A DNA stretch of 64,000 bases from [Clostridium] viride DSM 6836 (GTDB lineage Bacteria; Bacillota; Clostridia; Oscillospirales; Oscillospiraceae). The stretch is from positions 353,074 through 417,073 of the forward strand of contig KK211198.1 in NCBI GenBank assembly GCA_000620945.1, in the 5' to 3' direction. The notes below the pieces were generated by a model. It made no database searches, was not told the origin of the DNA, and saw only the letters and a list, made by a program, of their open reading frames with translations. Position 1 is the first letter of the stretch. Each line of letters starts with the position of its first letter. Positions 33,072 through 42,574 of this stretch are shown in pieces. Position numbers and translations under genes: made by a program.

Positions 33072-34115
33072 ATGAGAGTCGCAAATAACCTGTTGCACAA
33101 GATCTTCTTCATTATCCCTGGGTTTATGGTGGCAATTCTCATTGCGATCCTTGCCACCGCCGTGGAGGGGATTCTCCCCATTCCCTTAATCGGAGCCTCG
33201 GTGATTGCCCTCTTTATTGGCATGGCGATCAATCACTTTTGGAAACCAACGAAGATTGCTCCCGGATTAACCTTCACCTCAAAGAAAGTGCTCAAATTTG
33301 CCATCATCCTTCTGGGTGCTTCCCTCAGCATTGATACCGTCTTATCCGTCGGACGGCTGTCTCTTATGGTCATGGTCTTTACCCTCTTGACCTGCTTCGG
33401 GGTGGGATACTTTGTCGGCAAGGCCTTAAAGCTCAATTGGAAAATGTCGAATTTGATCTCGGCCGGTACTGGCATTTGTGGCGGTTCGGCCATTGCCGCC
33501 ATCGCTCCCGTGATCGATGCAAGCGACAATGACATCGCATATGCCATGTCGGCTACCTTTCTGTTTGATATGATCATGATCGTCCTCTTCCCGATCCTCG
33601 GTCGGCTGCTGGGTTTAAGCGACATGGCTTATGGCCTTTGGGCCGGTACGGCTGTCAATGATACCTCCAGTGTAGTGGCAGCTGGATTTGCGTATAGTGA
33701 GGCTGCAGGTGATTTTGCCACCATGGTAAAACTCACTCGAACTCTCTCCATTATTCCCGTTGTGATCATTTTTAGCTTGATTCATCTATATCTTAAAAAG
33801 AAGGAACGCTCCACCTCCGAAGCTCACGTGGAGCATCGCAAGGTTTCGATCCTTTCCTTGTTCCCCTGGTTTATCCTTGGCTTTGTGGGCCTGACCGTCC
33901 TCAATAGCGTTGGCCTCATTCCCGCGAGTGTGTCTATGGCTGCAAAAGAGAGCAGCAAGTTCCTCATGGTCGCGGCTCTAGGCGCCATTGGGCTAAATAC
34001 CAGCTTTCGTCAAATGCGAAAATCGGGGGCAGCGCCCATGCTGCATGGATTTATCATCTCCGCCCTCGTCGTCATTGTCGCCATTTTTGTGGAATACTGT
34101 ATGGGCATTGTATAA
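33072..34115 (+). CDS. yeiH: YeiH family putative sulfate exporter
   Basis: A 347-residue membrane protein with ten or so helices. The phrases L-L-G-A-S-L-S, G-T-G-I-C-G-G-S-A-I-A-A-I-A-P-V-I, and W-A-G-T-A-V-N-D-T-S-S-V-V-A-A-G-F are diagnostic of the YeiH/UPF0324 family. In other bacteria it is linked to sulfur metabolism and proposed to export sulfate; this is unproven here. ATG at 33072 has AAAGGA nine bases upstream; the ATG at 33063 is too close. Confidence 0.85.
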   Translation: MRVANNLLHKIFFIIPGFMVAILIAILATAVEGILPIPLIGASVIALFIGMAINHFWKPTKIAPGLTFTSKKVLKFAIILLGASLSIDTVLSVGRLSLMVMVFTLLTCFGVGYFVGKALKLNWKMSNLISAGTGICGGSAIAAIAPVIDASDNDIAYAMSATFLFDMIMIVLFPILGRLLGLSDMAYGLWAGTAVNDTSSVVAAGFAYSEAAGDFATMVKLTRTLSIIPVVIIFSLIHLYLKKKERSTSEAHVEHRKVSILSLFPWFILGFVGLTVLNSVGLIPASVSMAAKESSKFLMVAALGAIGLNTSFRQMRKSGAAPMLHGFIISALVVIVAIFVEYCMGIV

Positions 34116-34134
34116 TCCAATTGAGATTCGATTC

Positions 34135-34169
34135 AAAAAAGAGCCTCCGAAGATCGGAGGCTCTTTTTA
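34135..34169. terminator. Terminator after yeiH
   Basis: GAGCCTCCGA and TCGGAGGCTC arms around AGA, with T5 after and A6 before; bidirectional. Confidence 0.85.
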
Positions 34170-34171
34170 TT

Positions 34172-34633
34172 TTATTTAGGAGCAATGCCGATGTTCAGCT
34201 CCATGGGAACCTGGTCGCAGAGGAAACTGACACACAATACCTGCTTTGTACTCATTTTAACCAAAACGTTTTCCCCATAGATTAGGCGTGGGGTGGAGAT
34301 GTCGATGAGGACTCCCTGATTGGAAAAATTGGTTGCTGCATTGGCGGTAATCATATTTGCCAGTTCCGACAAGGCGCTCTTTGCCAGTTCGTCCAAGTCC
34401 CTGGGTTCGGTATCCATCAACATGGTAGAGGCAATGGTTTTCGCTTCCTCCGTGTCCATGCGAAATACCACAGTTCCCTTTAAAGCACCAACAATACCGA
34501 CTAAAATGATAACTCCGGAGTAAATAAAATCCTGTTTGAGGCTTAGCTTCACGCGTGATACCTCAGAAAAGCCAAGTTGAGGCATCACATCCAAAAAAGA
34601 ATCCACAAATGGATTTATGTACTTCACATCCAT
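34172..34633 (-). CDS. CheX-type chemotaxis phosphatase
   Basis: A 153-residue CheX protein, which dephosphorylates CheY~P. The catalytic helix shows S-E-L-A-N-M-I-T-A-N-A, with the E-x-x-N pair that positions water. Flanking strands (S-G-V-I-I-L-V-G-I-V-G, K-G-T-V-V-F-R-M) fit the fold. Its start overlaps the end of the receiver-CheX gene by ten bases, so the two are co-translated. No other chemotaxis genes are near. Confidence 0.85.
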   Translation of the reverse strand: MDVKYINPFVDSFLDVMPQLGFSEVSRVKLSLKQDFIYSGVIILVGIVGALKGTVVFRMDTEEAKTIASTMLMDTEPRDLDELAKSALSELANMITANAATNFSNQGVLIDISTPRLIYGENVLVKMSTKQVLCVSFLCDQVPMELNIGIAPK

Positions 34634-35487
34634 GTATGCTCACCCCTTGCAAAGCCAACATTGAGCAGTATCTCTCCAAACTTGGTATCAGCCAATACCG
34701 AGGTCGTTTTAAAGTTCGGGCGGGCAATGACCACGCCATCCCCTTGCAAGACGGAAGGTGGCGTCACCCGCAGACCATAAGCCTTATTGAGCTTATTCAG
34801 CAAGGAACAAGCATTGCCGGCCAAAATGTTGGTAAACTCCCCCAGTGCCGCCGTGACCTGATCATTATTCTTTGGCTCAGACTTCATCATGGCACCGACC
34901 AATTGAAAAGCGGTTTCCTTTGACAAATCAATCAGCAAACTGCCAGAAAACTTTCCGCTTATGCCGATGATAACCGTTAAGCCACGGGACTGAAATTCTT
35001 CATCCGGAATGCTCTCCTTTTTGTAGGTCAAGAGCGTTTTTGTCATCTTATTCACGGCATCCAACAACGCTTCCTTAAACACAAGAGGATATGCATTGGT
35101 AAGGTCCTGATAAAGCTCAACGCTTGCCATGATTCGGTGAATGGTGGTAACCAGTTCATCGGCATCCACCGGCTTCTGAATATAGGCCGAAACCTTACTC
35201 TCCTTCGCCTCTTTCACAATTTCATCGTCCATCATGGAACTAATCACGATCACCTTGATGTTCGGATCAATTTCATGAATGGCACGGGTGCATTCCAATC
35301 CGTCCGTTCCAGGCAGTGTCATATCCATGGTGACCAAGTCTGGCTTCGTTTCTGATATAACGGCTTTGACTTCCTCTAACGAACCTGCTTGCCCAACCAC
35401 TTCAAACCCATTTTCTTCTAAGATGTTTTTGATGACAGCAATGGAAAACATGGAATCGTCAACAATAACCATTCGAATTCCCTTCAT
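34624..35487 (-). CDS. Response-regulator receiver fused to CheX
   Basis: A 287-residue two-domain protein. Residues 1-125 are a CheY-like receiver: V-I-V-D-D-S (acidic pocket), V-T-M-D-M-T-L-P-G (phosphoacceptor Asp), V-I-V-I-S-S-M and Y-I-Q-K-P (Lys). Residues about 135-285 are a CheX domain with G-E-F-T-N-I-L-A-G-N-A. A phosphatase domain under its own receiver suggests switchable CheY~P decay. It precedes a free CheX gene and overlaps it. Confidence 0.85.
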   Translation of the reverse strand: MKGIRMVIVDDSMFSIAVIKNILEENGFEVVGQAGSLEEVKAVISETKPDLVTMDMTLPGTDGLECTRAIHEIDPNIKVIVISSMMDDEIVKEAKESKVSAYIQKPVDADELVTTIHRIMASVELYQDLTNAYPLVFKEALLDAVNKMTKTLLTYKKESIPDEEFQSRGLTVIIGISGKFSGSLLIDLSKETAFQLVGAMMKSEPKNNDQVTAALGEFTNILAGNACSLLNKLNKAYGLRVTPPSVLQGDGVVIARPNFKTTSVLADTKFGEILLNVGFARGEHTWM

Positions 35488-35572
35488 AGTAAATGACCTG
35501 CCCTTTCCTCATGTATAAAAGTCATTTTACCACGAAATAACAGATATGAAAATATTATCATAAAATATATTT

Positions 35573-36154
35573 CTAGGGTTTTTCTTCCATAAATTTCGAT
35601 AAGTCAGCCCTAAGGTCAATGTCGAAGAGTTCCTCTGGATGGGTGACCGGAAAATACCGGACGTCCAACTCCCGTTTTTGAATGACAAAGCTTCCACCGT
35701 GATCTCCTTCCAATTGCAGGAGGTCATCATAAAACGCAGTCGGGAAAATCACTGGATTTCCACGCCGATCGCCATAGGCTGCAGAGAGAATGCAATGGGG
35801 ATTCTCTTGAAAGGAGGCAAGCATTCCCTGGATCGTTTCCATTCGCAAGTGTGGTTGGTCGCAGACAAAAAACATCATCCCATCACAGGGCCTACCACGG
35901 GTTAGGCCCAGGTGAATGGAGCTGCTGATTCCTCGGGTTGGATCTGGGTTCATCACCGTTTCCACGGGGTATCCCTCAACCCTAGCTGCAAGCTCGGGAT
36001 ATTGCGTCACCAAAATCACCTGATAAAAGGGAACTGTAAGCACCTTTTGCAGCGTATGCTCAAAAAGCGGCTTCCCCTGATAGGGTGCTAACAGTTTGTT
36101 TCCTCCAAAACGGGTTCCGCTTCCGGCTGCCAACAAAATTGCACTTATCTTCAC
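35573..36154 (-). CDS. MocA-like molybdenum cofactor nucleotidyltransferase
   Basis: A 193-residue nucleotidyltransferase. L-L-A-A-G-S-G-T-R-F-G-G-N-K-L-L at the N-terminus is the NTP-binding loop of the MobA/MocA group, with F-V-C-D-Q-P-H-L as the metal-binding site and G-D-R-R-G-N-P-V-I-F-P as the conserved follow-on. It transfers a nucleotide (CMP in MocA) to molybdopterin for xanthine-oxidase-type enzymes. Its start overlaps the end of the large molybdenum subunit gene (ATGA), so it matures that enzyme's cofactor. Confidence 0.85.
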   Translation of the reverse strand: MKISAILLAAGSGTRFGGNKLLAPYQGKPLFEHTLQKVLTVPFYQVILVTQYPELAARVEGYPVETVMNPDPTRGISSSIHLGLTRGRPCDGMMFFVCDQPHLRMETIQGMLASFQENPHCILSAAYGDRRGNPVIFPTAFYDDLLQLEGDHGGSFVIQKRELDVRYFPVTHPEELFDIDLRADLSKFMEEKP

Positions 36155-38430
36155 CGGGTTTCCCGCAATTCCCGCAGAATTTTTTCCGGAGTAATGGGCA
36201 AATCACGAACCCAAACGCCGGTTGCGTGATAGACGGCCTGGGCAATGGCAGGACAGGGGGTGTTGACCACAATTTCTCCCACCGACTTTGCCCCAAAGGG
36301 GCCACTGGGCTCGTAGCTTTCCTCAAACTCCACCATGACCGTTCCAGCATCCAAGCGCGATGGGAGTTTATACTGCATAAAGGAATTGTTGATCATACGA
36401 CCTCGTTCGTTATACTGAATGTCCTCGAACAGGGCCATGCCGATCCCTTGCACAATGCCCCCTTCCGCCTGTAACCTTGCTAAGTTTTTGTTAATGACGG
36501 TTCCGCAATCTACCACTCCCACGTATTGAATGAGGTCTACCTTGCCCGTTTCCAGATCGACTTCCACCTCGGCAAAGCCGGTCATAAAGGGTGGCGGTGA
36601 GATGGGGCTGCTGTGCGCTGCCGTACCACTGAGCACTCGATTGCTGCCGAACACCAGCCTTTGCGCCAGCTCATTGAGGCTGATTTCCTTCCCCTCCTGA
36701 AGGCTGAACACACGGTCTCCATCAAACTCAACCGCTTGCTTAGAAAGCTCCAGGAGTTCCGCCCCAGCCTCCTTGATCTGTTCCACCAGTTGGGCACAGG
36801 CTTTGATGACCGCATTTCCGGTTACATAGGTTGTGCTGGAGGCATAGGAGCCGGTATCGTAGGGCGAGTTGTCCGTATCCACGCCATGCACGATGATTTG
36901 ATGCAGATCGCAACCCAAACTATCGGCTGCCATCTGAGCCAGAATGGTGTCGCATCCCGTACCCATATCGGTTGCGCCGATCTGCAAGGTATAGTAACCG
37001 TTATCGTGCAGGCGTACCTCTGCCGAAGCCGTGTCCACAAAGGAAATGCCAGAGCCCTGCATTGCCATTGCCATGCCCAGGCCTCGCACCTTGGTGGGAG
37101 ACACCAGACGGGAAGGAAACGCCTCCTTCCAGCCGATCAGCTCTTTCCCTCGTACTAAACAGCGATCCAGGGCAGAGCTGCTTAGCACCTCCCCATAGTA
37201 GGCGGGCATCCGCTCGCCCACTCGCACCATGTTCTTCTCTCGCAGGGCGATGGGATCCATCCCAAGTTGGGCAGCCAGCTCATTGATGGCTGTCTCCACG
37301 GCAAAGAAGCCTTGTGTGGCCCCATACCCACGAAAAGCTCCGCCCGGCATGGTATTGGAATACACCACCTTGGACTGAAACCGAAAGGCGTTTGCCTGAT
37401 TATAAATCGGAAGTGGTTTATGGCCAGAGAGCCCCACCGTCGTGGGCCCATGTTCCCCGTAGGCCCCGGTGTTGGATAAGGTATTGACCTCAATGGCGCG
37501 AATGGCACCCTCTTTGCTTGCCCCAATCCGAACTCGAATCTGCATTTCATGGCGACTATTGGAGCTTGAGAAAGTTTCATAGCGATCAAAGAGAATCTTA
37601 GCCGGTTTCTTGGTTATAAAGGTCACCAGGGCAGGAAAAATCTCGCTGACTACCGATTGCTTTGCTCCAAAGCCGCCGCCAATGCGGGGCTTGATGACGC
37701 GAACCTCAGAAGCCGAAATGCCCAAGGCTCTGGCTAAAATACGACGGACGTGAAAGGGCACCTGGGTGGAACTCACCACATTCAGGCGGCTATTGTGGTC
37801 ATAGTAGGTATAGGTTCGGAAGGTTTCCATCATCGCCTGGGCATTGGCTCTCGTATGGTATTCCCGGTCGATCACAAGATCACTTTCCGCCAATTCCCGA
37901 TCCACGTCACCATGCTCAAAGCCCTCTGAAGAGACTAAATTATGGAAGCGGTCGCTTCCAATCTCCACCATGTTTTCATAGTCTTCTTCGGGGTGAATTA
38001 CGCTGGGGTGATCCATGGCCTTGGTAAAATCCAGAACCGGCTCCAAAACCTCATAGCTCACCTTCAAAAGACGTAAGGCTCGGTTGACAATGGATTCCGT
38101 TTCTCCGGCTACGATGGCAACGGCATCGCCCACATAGCGAACGTACTCATCTAAAATCAAGTGATCATACGGGCTCAGTTCCGGATAGGATTGTCCGGCT
38201 ACCGTGAACCGATGCTTGGGTGCTTCCTTGTGGGTTAATACACACGCAATACCCGGGAGCTTTATGGCAGCACGGGTATCAATATCCAGAATGCGGGCAA
38301 AGGCGTGGGGACTGCGTAGCACCTTGACCACCAGACAGTTCGCTGGCGCCAAATCCTCCGTGTAGACCGGTTTGCCCGTCACCAAGGCCATGGAGTCAAT
38401 CTTGGGGATGGCTTGATTCACTGCCTTCAT
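36151..38430 (-). CDS. Molybdenum hydroxylase, molybdopterin subunit
   Basis: A 759-residue large subunit of the xanthine dehydrogenase/aldehyde oxidase family. The cofactor-binding phrases are I-G-G-G-F-G-A-K-Q, G-G-A-F-R-G-Y-G-A-T-Q and G-A-T-D-M-G-T-G-C-D-T, with K-S-V-G-E carrying the general-base Glu near residue 728. No selenocysteine codon is evident. Substrate cannot be told: purine, aldehyde or N-heterocycle. It follows the Fe-S subunit with no gap, and the MocA-like gene overlaps its end. Confidence 0.92.
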   Translation of the reverse strand: MKAVNQAIPKIDSMALVTGKPVYTEDLAPANCLVVKVLRSPHAFARILDIDTRAAIKLPGIACVLTHKEAPKHRFTVAGQSYPELSPYDHLILDEYVRYVGDAVAIVAGETESIVNRALRLLKVSYEVLEPVLDFTKAMDHPSVIHPEEDYENMVEIGSDRFHNLVSSEGFEHGDVDRELAESDLVIDREYHTRANAQAMMETFRTYTYYDHNSRLNVVSSTQVPFHVRRILARALGISASEVRVIKPRIGGGFGAKQSVVSEIFPALVTFITKKPAKILFDRYETFSSSNSRHEMQIRVRIGASKEGAIRAIEVNTLSNTGAYGEHGPTTVGLSGHKPLPIYNQANAFRFQSKVVYSNTMPGGAFRGYGATQGFFAVETAINELAAQLGMDPIALREKNMVRVGERMPAYYGEVLSSSALDRCLVRGKELIGWKEAFPSRLVSPTKVRGLGMAMAMQGSGISFVDTASAEVRLHDNGYYTLQIGATDMGTGCDTILAQMAADSLGCDLHQIIVHGVDTDNSPYDTGSYASSTTYVTGNAVIKACAQLVEQIKEAGAELLELSKQAVEFDGDRVFSLQEGKEISLNELAQRLVFGSNRVLSGTAAHSSPISPPPFMTGFAEVEVDLETGKVDLIQYVGVVDCGTVINKNLARLQAEGGIVQGIGMALFEDIQYNERGRMINNSFMQYKLPSRLDAGTVMVEFEESYEPSGPFGAKSVGEIVVNTPCPAIAQAVYHATGVWVRDLPITPEKILRELRETR

Positions 38431-38880
38431 TTACTCCACCTCCAGGTAGCGTTTTATGGCGCGCATTTGCCCCATATATCCCGTACACCGACAAAGGTTC
38501 CCTGCCAAATAGGCTTTGACGTCTTCCTCTGTGGGATGGTCCAGCTCCTTCTTCATGGCTATCACCGTCATAATAAAGCCGGGACTGCAAAAACCGCATT
38601 GATCCGCACCTTCCTGGGCAAGCAAGGTTCCAAATCGAGTGGCTTCCTCCTGCATGCCCTCTAGTGTTACCACGTGTTGGTTCTCTGCACGAACGGCAAG
38701 GACAGAGCAAGAAAGGACTGGCTTTCCCTCCAGCCAGACCGTACAAAGTCCGCAGTTTGACGTATCACACCCCCGCTTTACACTGTAGCAACCTTTTGCG
38801 CGAAGATAATCCAGCAAGAGGGTATCCGGAGCAATCTCATCCTGATACTCCTTTTGGTTAATCCAAACTCTAATTTTCAT
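38431..38880 (-). CDS. Molybdenum hydroxylase, 2Fe-2S subunit
   Basis: A 149-residue protein with two [2Fe-2S] clusters. The ferredoxin-type one is in G-C-D-T-S-N-C-G-L-C and a downstream C; the helical one in C-G-F-C-S-P-G and C-R-C-T-G-Y. It carries electrons between the molybdenum site and the FAD subunit. It lies between the FAD and Mo subunit genes, in the order FAD, FeS, Mo. Confidence 0.95.
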   Translation of the reverse strand: MKIRVWINQKEYQDEIAPDTLLLDYLRAKGCYSVKRGCDTSNCGLCTVWLEGKPVLSCSVLAVRAENQHVVTLEGMQEEATRFGTLLAQEGADQCGFCSPGFIMTVIAMKKELDHPTEEDVKAYLAGNLCRCTGYMGQMRAIKRYLEVE

Positions 38881-38895
38881 CGTACCACCCTTTCC

Positions 38896-39723
38896 CTACG
38901 ATGGAGAACGCTCCATTCCCAACTGTTGTTCCGCTGACAAAAGTTCCTCGGCTGCTCGCCGAAACAGAACCTTTGTAATGTCTCTTCGGTAGTCTGCGGA
39001 AGCGCGCATGTTTTCTCCAAACGTCAGTTCCTGACACAGTGATTCCGCCGCCGCCTCAAGTTCTAACGCCGACGGAACGGCCCCTAAGCTTGCGGCTGTT
39101 TGCACCGCCAAGGCAGCGCGGTGTGGACGGGCCCCCACCGAAATCGCCCAACGATCTCCTGTTTTCGCAACCGCTAAGGCAATCACCGGAAAATCGGTTG
39201 CGGAACGCCGCAGGCTTTGATAAGAGGCCACGCACGAATCGTGTATGGTAAGGGAAATCTTCTCCACAATGTCCTTGGAATACGGAAGGTTTACAAAGTC
39301 CCGCATAGGTACTTTGCCCCCGTGATAGAGATGAACCGTACAATCTAAAGCCAAGAGTGCGGTGAGGAAATCGGAAAAACCAAAGCGTCCATACACACTT
39401 CCACCCACCGTGGCCGTATTGCGAAACTGAACACCGACAATGTCGGAAACGGACTTGGATAGAATTTGAAGACTTCCGGTTAAGAGTGGACTGGTTTCCA
39501 TGTCGCGCAAGGTGGCCATACATCCAATGTCAATTCCCTGTCCGGTCTGCGTGATGGTATCTAATCCAAGAGCAGAAAGGTCGACCAAGGTAGGAATCCG
39601 TTTGCGCCCTTGCCGCATCCACATGCCGCCACCCAGAATCCGATTATTTCGATTCCTCATCAGCTCGTCGTAGGCCTGACTTAGGCTTTCTGCTTTGACA
39701 TAGTTCTGTGTAATGGTAAACAT
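38896..39723 (-). CDS. Molybdenum hydroxylase, FAD subunit
   Basis: A 275-residue CoxM/XdhB-type FAD protein: G-G-G-M-W-M-R-Q near residue 32, R-N-T-A-T-V-G-G-S-V near residue 102 (FAD pyrophosphate) and a C-terminal CO-dehydrogenase-flavoprotein-like domain. It accepts electrons from the 2Fe-2S subunit and delivers them to NAD or another acceptor. It starts 21 bases after the ABC ATPase gene, linking hydroxylase and importer in one operon. Confidence 0.9.
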   Translation of the reverse strand: MFTITQNYVKAESLSQAYDELMRNRNNRILGGGMWMRQGRKRIPTLVDLSALGLDTITQTGQGIDIGCMATLRDMETSPLLTGSLQILSKSVSDIVGVQFRNTATVGGSVYGRFGFSDFLTALLALDCTVHLYHGGKVPMRDFVNLPYSKDIVEKISLTIHDSCVASYQSLRRSATDFPVIALAVAKTGDRWAISVGARPHRAALAVQTAASLGAVPSALELEAAAESLCQELTFGENMRASADYRRDITKVLFRRAAEELLSAEQQLGMERSPS

Positions 39724-39744
39724 CGTGTGATCCCTCCTGAATCC

Positions 39745-40533
39745 TTACTCCCAAACGACGACCGTACCATGTTTGGTTGAGGTCAATGTCAGACGCTCGG
39801 AATATATTTGCTTGGCACACTGCTCAAATCGAGCCAAAAAATCTGTTTCTTTCCGCAATAGATGCGCTAGCACTTCCCCTTGATGAAGAAAGAGCACCTC
39901 ATCCGAATAGGCAAGGGCAAGATTGGGGTCATGCAATGTAATGACAGCAGCCTTATCGTTTTTACATACAAAATCCCGCAAATCCTGAAAAAACTCATGT
40001 TGCCTTCGAAAATCCAGAAAAGCGGTGGGTTCATCCATGAGAAGAAATCTCGTCCCCTGCAAGAGACCACGGGCCAAAAAGGCCAGTTGCCTCTCCCCTG
40101 TACTCGTTTCCAGAAATGGCTTCCCTGCCAGATGTCCAATCCCTAAGTGGTTCAGGGCCTCTTCGGCTTGCTCCATCTGAGCCGAGGAAGGCACCTCAAA
40201 CAAACCCAGATAGGGCGTGACTCCCATCACCACAAATTCTCGAACAGAGCAGGCTGTATCGGCCAGATACCCTTGTCCACTGTAAGAAATGGCTTGTCCT
40301 CGCTGCTTCGCCGAATAGGAAAGGAGCGGGCGCCCATGCAGCTCCACCTCACCAGAGTCCGGAGTAAGCAGACCGGCTAGGCAACGAAGCAAGGTGGTTT
40401 TCCCCGCACCGTTTAAGCCGAGAATGGTGATGATCCGACTAGGCGTAATGGAAAGGCTGATGTTCTCGAGAATCCGCTTCTTTTGGTCGTATAGTCTTAT
40501 TTGTTTTGCAAGCAACGATGGTGTGCGGTTCAT
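39745..40533 (-). CDS. FecCD-type ABC importer, ATP-binding subunit
   Basis: A 262-residue ABC ATPase: Walker A L-N-G-A-G-K-T-T-L-L, signature S-T-G-E-R-Q-L-A-F-L-A-R-G-L and Walker B F-L-L-M-D-E-P-T-A-F-L-D. It belongs to the iron-siderophore/cobalamin class by its partners. Its start overlaps the permease stop (ATGA). In this operon it is likely to drive uptake of molybdate or tungstate, as MolC of Haemophilus does; the substrate is inferred from context. Confidence 0.85.
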   Translation of the reverse strand: MNRTPSLLAKQIRLYDQKKRILENISLSITPSRIITILGLNGAGKTTLLRCLAGLLTPDSGEVELHGRPLLSYSAKQRGQAISYSGQGYLADTACSVREFVVMGVTPYLGLFEVPSSAQMEQAEEALNHLGIGHLAGKPFLETSTGERQLAFLARGLLQGTRFLLMDEPTAFLDFRRQHEFFQDLRDFVCKNDKAAVITLHDPNLALAYSDEVLFLHQGEVLAHLLRKETDFLARFEQCAKQIYSERLTLTSTKHGTVVVWE

Positions 40534-41525
40534 AATGGTTTTTTCTTTCTCGTATAAAAGTAAATTAAAAACAGGGCACCTAGCATGGAGGTGACAATGC
40601 TGATGGGAATTTCCGAAGCACGCAAGGTGCGTGCGGCGGTATCCGCAGCCAGCAAGATCGCTCCTCCCGCCAGGAGGGAAAGCGGCATAGTGCGTGGAAT
40701 GTCATCTCCCCAGATGAGCTTGACGATATGCGGAACGAAGATCCCAATCCAACCAACGGCACCTGCCACGGAAACCACCGCTCCCACCAAAAGGGTAGCA
40801 CAGAGAATGACCGTAAAGCGAATGGCTTTGATGTTTATTCCTAATAAGGAAGCTTCCTGCTCCCCCGTTGCCATGACCTTTAATCTCCAACCAAGCAAGA
40901 GTAAGATACCGGAGGCAAGGAGCATGGTCGGCAGAGTCTTTCCAATGTCTGCCCAACTGACGCTATGAAACCCACCCATTAACCAAAAATCAATGGCGGG
41001 TAACTGCTTGTATGGATCGGCCAGATACTTGAGAAGCATCAAAACGGACGATGCCATCGCCCCCGTGATGATCCCTGCCACAACGAAGCGAAGGGTTTTG
41101 TCGCCTCCAGCAAAGCGCGCCACCGCTAAAGACAGAGAAACCGCCAACAGGCCAAACAGGAATGCAACGCCCTGTACTAGAAACGCTTGTGATGAGCCAT
41201 AAATGATGGCGATGGCGGCGCCCAAGGAGCACCCGGAGGTGACCCCCAGAATGTCCGGGGAGACGAGCGGATTTTGGAACAGACTTTGGTACACCGTGCC
41301 GGAAAGAGCCAATGCGGCACCACTCAAGACCACAAACACAATGCGTGGCAAGCGAATGTAGAAAAACAATGAGCCACCCATGCTCTCCTCCCCTTGCAGG
41401 AAAGAGACAAGGTCTTGCCACGTGACGGCATAGCGTCCGGTGCAGGAAGAAAGGACGATTGTGGCGCAAAGTATGGCAAGCATGAAAAGCCATAAGCGCC
41501 AAAATCTACGGTCCCTCACCATCAT
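40530..41525 (-). CDS. FecCD-family ABC importer permease
   Basis: A 331-residue protein with about ten membrane helices. R-L-P-R-I-V-F-V-V-L-S-G-A-A-L-A-L-S-G, N-P-L-V-S-P-D-I-L-G-V-T-S-G and G-W-I-G-I-F-V-P-H-I-V-K are the FecCD/BtuC signatures. It pairs with the binding protein and ATPase on both sides by 4-base overlaps. Confidence 0.9.
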   Translation of the reverse strand: MMVRDRRFWRLWLFMLAILCATIVLSSCTGRYAVTWQDLVSFLQGEESMGGSLFFYIRLPRIVFVVLSGAALALSGTVYQSLFQNPLVSPDILGVTSGCSLGAAIAIIYGSSQAFLVQGVAFLFGLLAVSLSLAVARFAGGDKTLRFVVAGIITGAMASSVLMLLKYLADPYKQLPAIDFWLMGGFHSVSWADIGKTLPTMLLASGILLLLGWRLKVMATGEQEASLLGINIKAIRFTVILCATLLVGAVVSVAGAVGWIGIFVPHIVKLIWGDDIPRTMPLSLLAGGAILLAADTAARTLRASEIPISIVTSMLGALFLIYFYTRKKKPL

Positions 41526-42541
41526 AATCCAATGTCTGCGTCGCTGACGTCCAGCCCGAAGAAGGTTTTGTAAAACTCATGTGCATCCGTTCGGAATTCC
41601 TCGGTAGAGTAACGATCTGGATGAAGTTGATTTGTCAGCCAAAGAACGCCCAAAATAGACGTTGGCGTTGGGTAGTCCCAAGGTTCTATGGTGGAGGGGA
41701 AGGTATACACCTTTTCATTCTTTACCGCTGAGAGGGCGGCAAGCTGAGGATCCTTCATGATGTCTTCGTTGGAGTAACTTGCATAATTGACGCGGAAGAT
41801 ATAGTCCGGATTCACCGCTTGCAGCTGCTCTGCCGAAATGGTGGTCCAATAGGCATCCGTAAGATTTGCTGTTACATTTTGTCCCCCACAGGTTTCGATT
41901 AAGGTATGCTGATACATGTTTGCCGTGCAGGTGGTTAGAGGATTCCCACCTCCTGCGATATACACCTTTGGTTTGTCACTCACGTTTTTCACGCGCTCCG
42001 AAATGTCTCGGACTTTATCCTGATAATATGAAATGAGTTGGGTGGCTCGCTGGTCTTCCCCAATGGCCTTTCCGATGAGTTCCACCGTGGCCAGAAAATC
42101 ATCGTACGTTTCCGGTGAAATCGCAACCACTGGAATCCCCAGTTGCTCGAGCTTTGGAATGCTGTCTTGCAGACGCACGGGTATGATCACCAGATCCGGC
42201 TGGATTCGGGCGCACTCTTCCACGTTAAGCCCTTTTCCGGAGCCAATTTCAGGCAGTTCCAGTAGGTTGGGAGCTACTTTTTGGTAGAGCGCCTTCTGTC
42301 CCGCTTTGGCTTCTACGCCCACCAGCTTGTCCTTCGCCTCTAAGGCCACGATCAAAGAGGTGGAAATATAATACGAAGAGGCGATCCGCTCAGCAGGATG
42401 TTCCAACACTACGGTTCTGCCTAAGGAATCGGTCAGTTCAATGGATGCTGCTTCTCCCCCTCCTTGGGTGGAAGGATTCTGACAGGCAGACAAGGATAGG
42501 ACAAGCAACAGGGCAAGTAGACTGGATAAGACTTTTTTCAT
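41522..42541 (-). CDS. ABC importer substrate-binding lipoprotein
   Basis: A 339-residue lipoprotein with a signal peptide ending in the lipobox L-S-A-C (Cys at about residue 20). The periplasmic-binding fold of the FepB/BtuF class shows L-T-D-S-L-G-R-T-V, I-Q-P-D-L-V-I-I-P and I-G-S-G-K-G. Its sequence has the MolA-like general design. Position in a molybdenum-hydroxylase operon points to an oxyanion ligand. Binding residues cannot be picked out with confidence. Confidence 0.85.
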   Translation of the reverse strand: MKKVLSSLLALLLVLSLSACQNPSTQGGGEAASIELTDSLGRTVVLEHPAERIASSYYISTSLIVALEAKDKLVGVEAKAGQKALYQKVAPNLLELPEIGSGKGLNVEECARIQPDLVIIPVRLQDSIPKLEQLGIPVVAISPETYDDFLATVELIGKAIGEDQRATQLISYYQDKVRDISERVKNVSDKPKVYIAGGGNPLTTCTANMYQHTLIETCGGQNVTANLTDAYWTTISAEQLQAVNPDYIFRVNYASYSNEDIMKDPQLAALSAVKNEKVYTFPSTIEPWDYPTPTSILGVLWLTNQLHPDRYSTEEFRTDAHEFYKTFFGLDVSDADIGL

Positions 42542-42574
42542 AATTTTTATCTCCTGTAAACACCGATGATAGGA

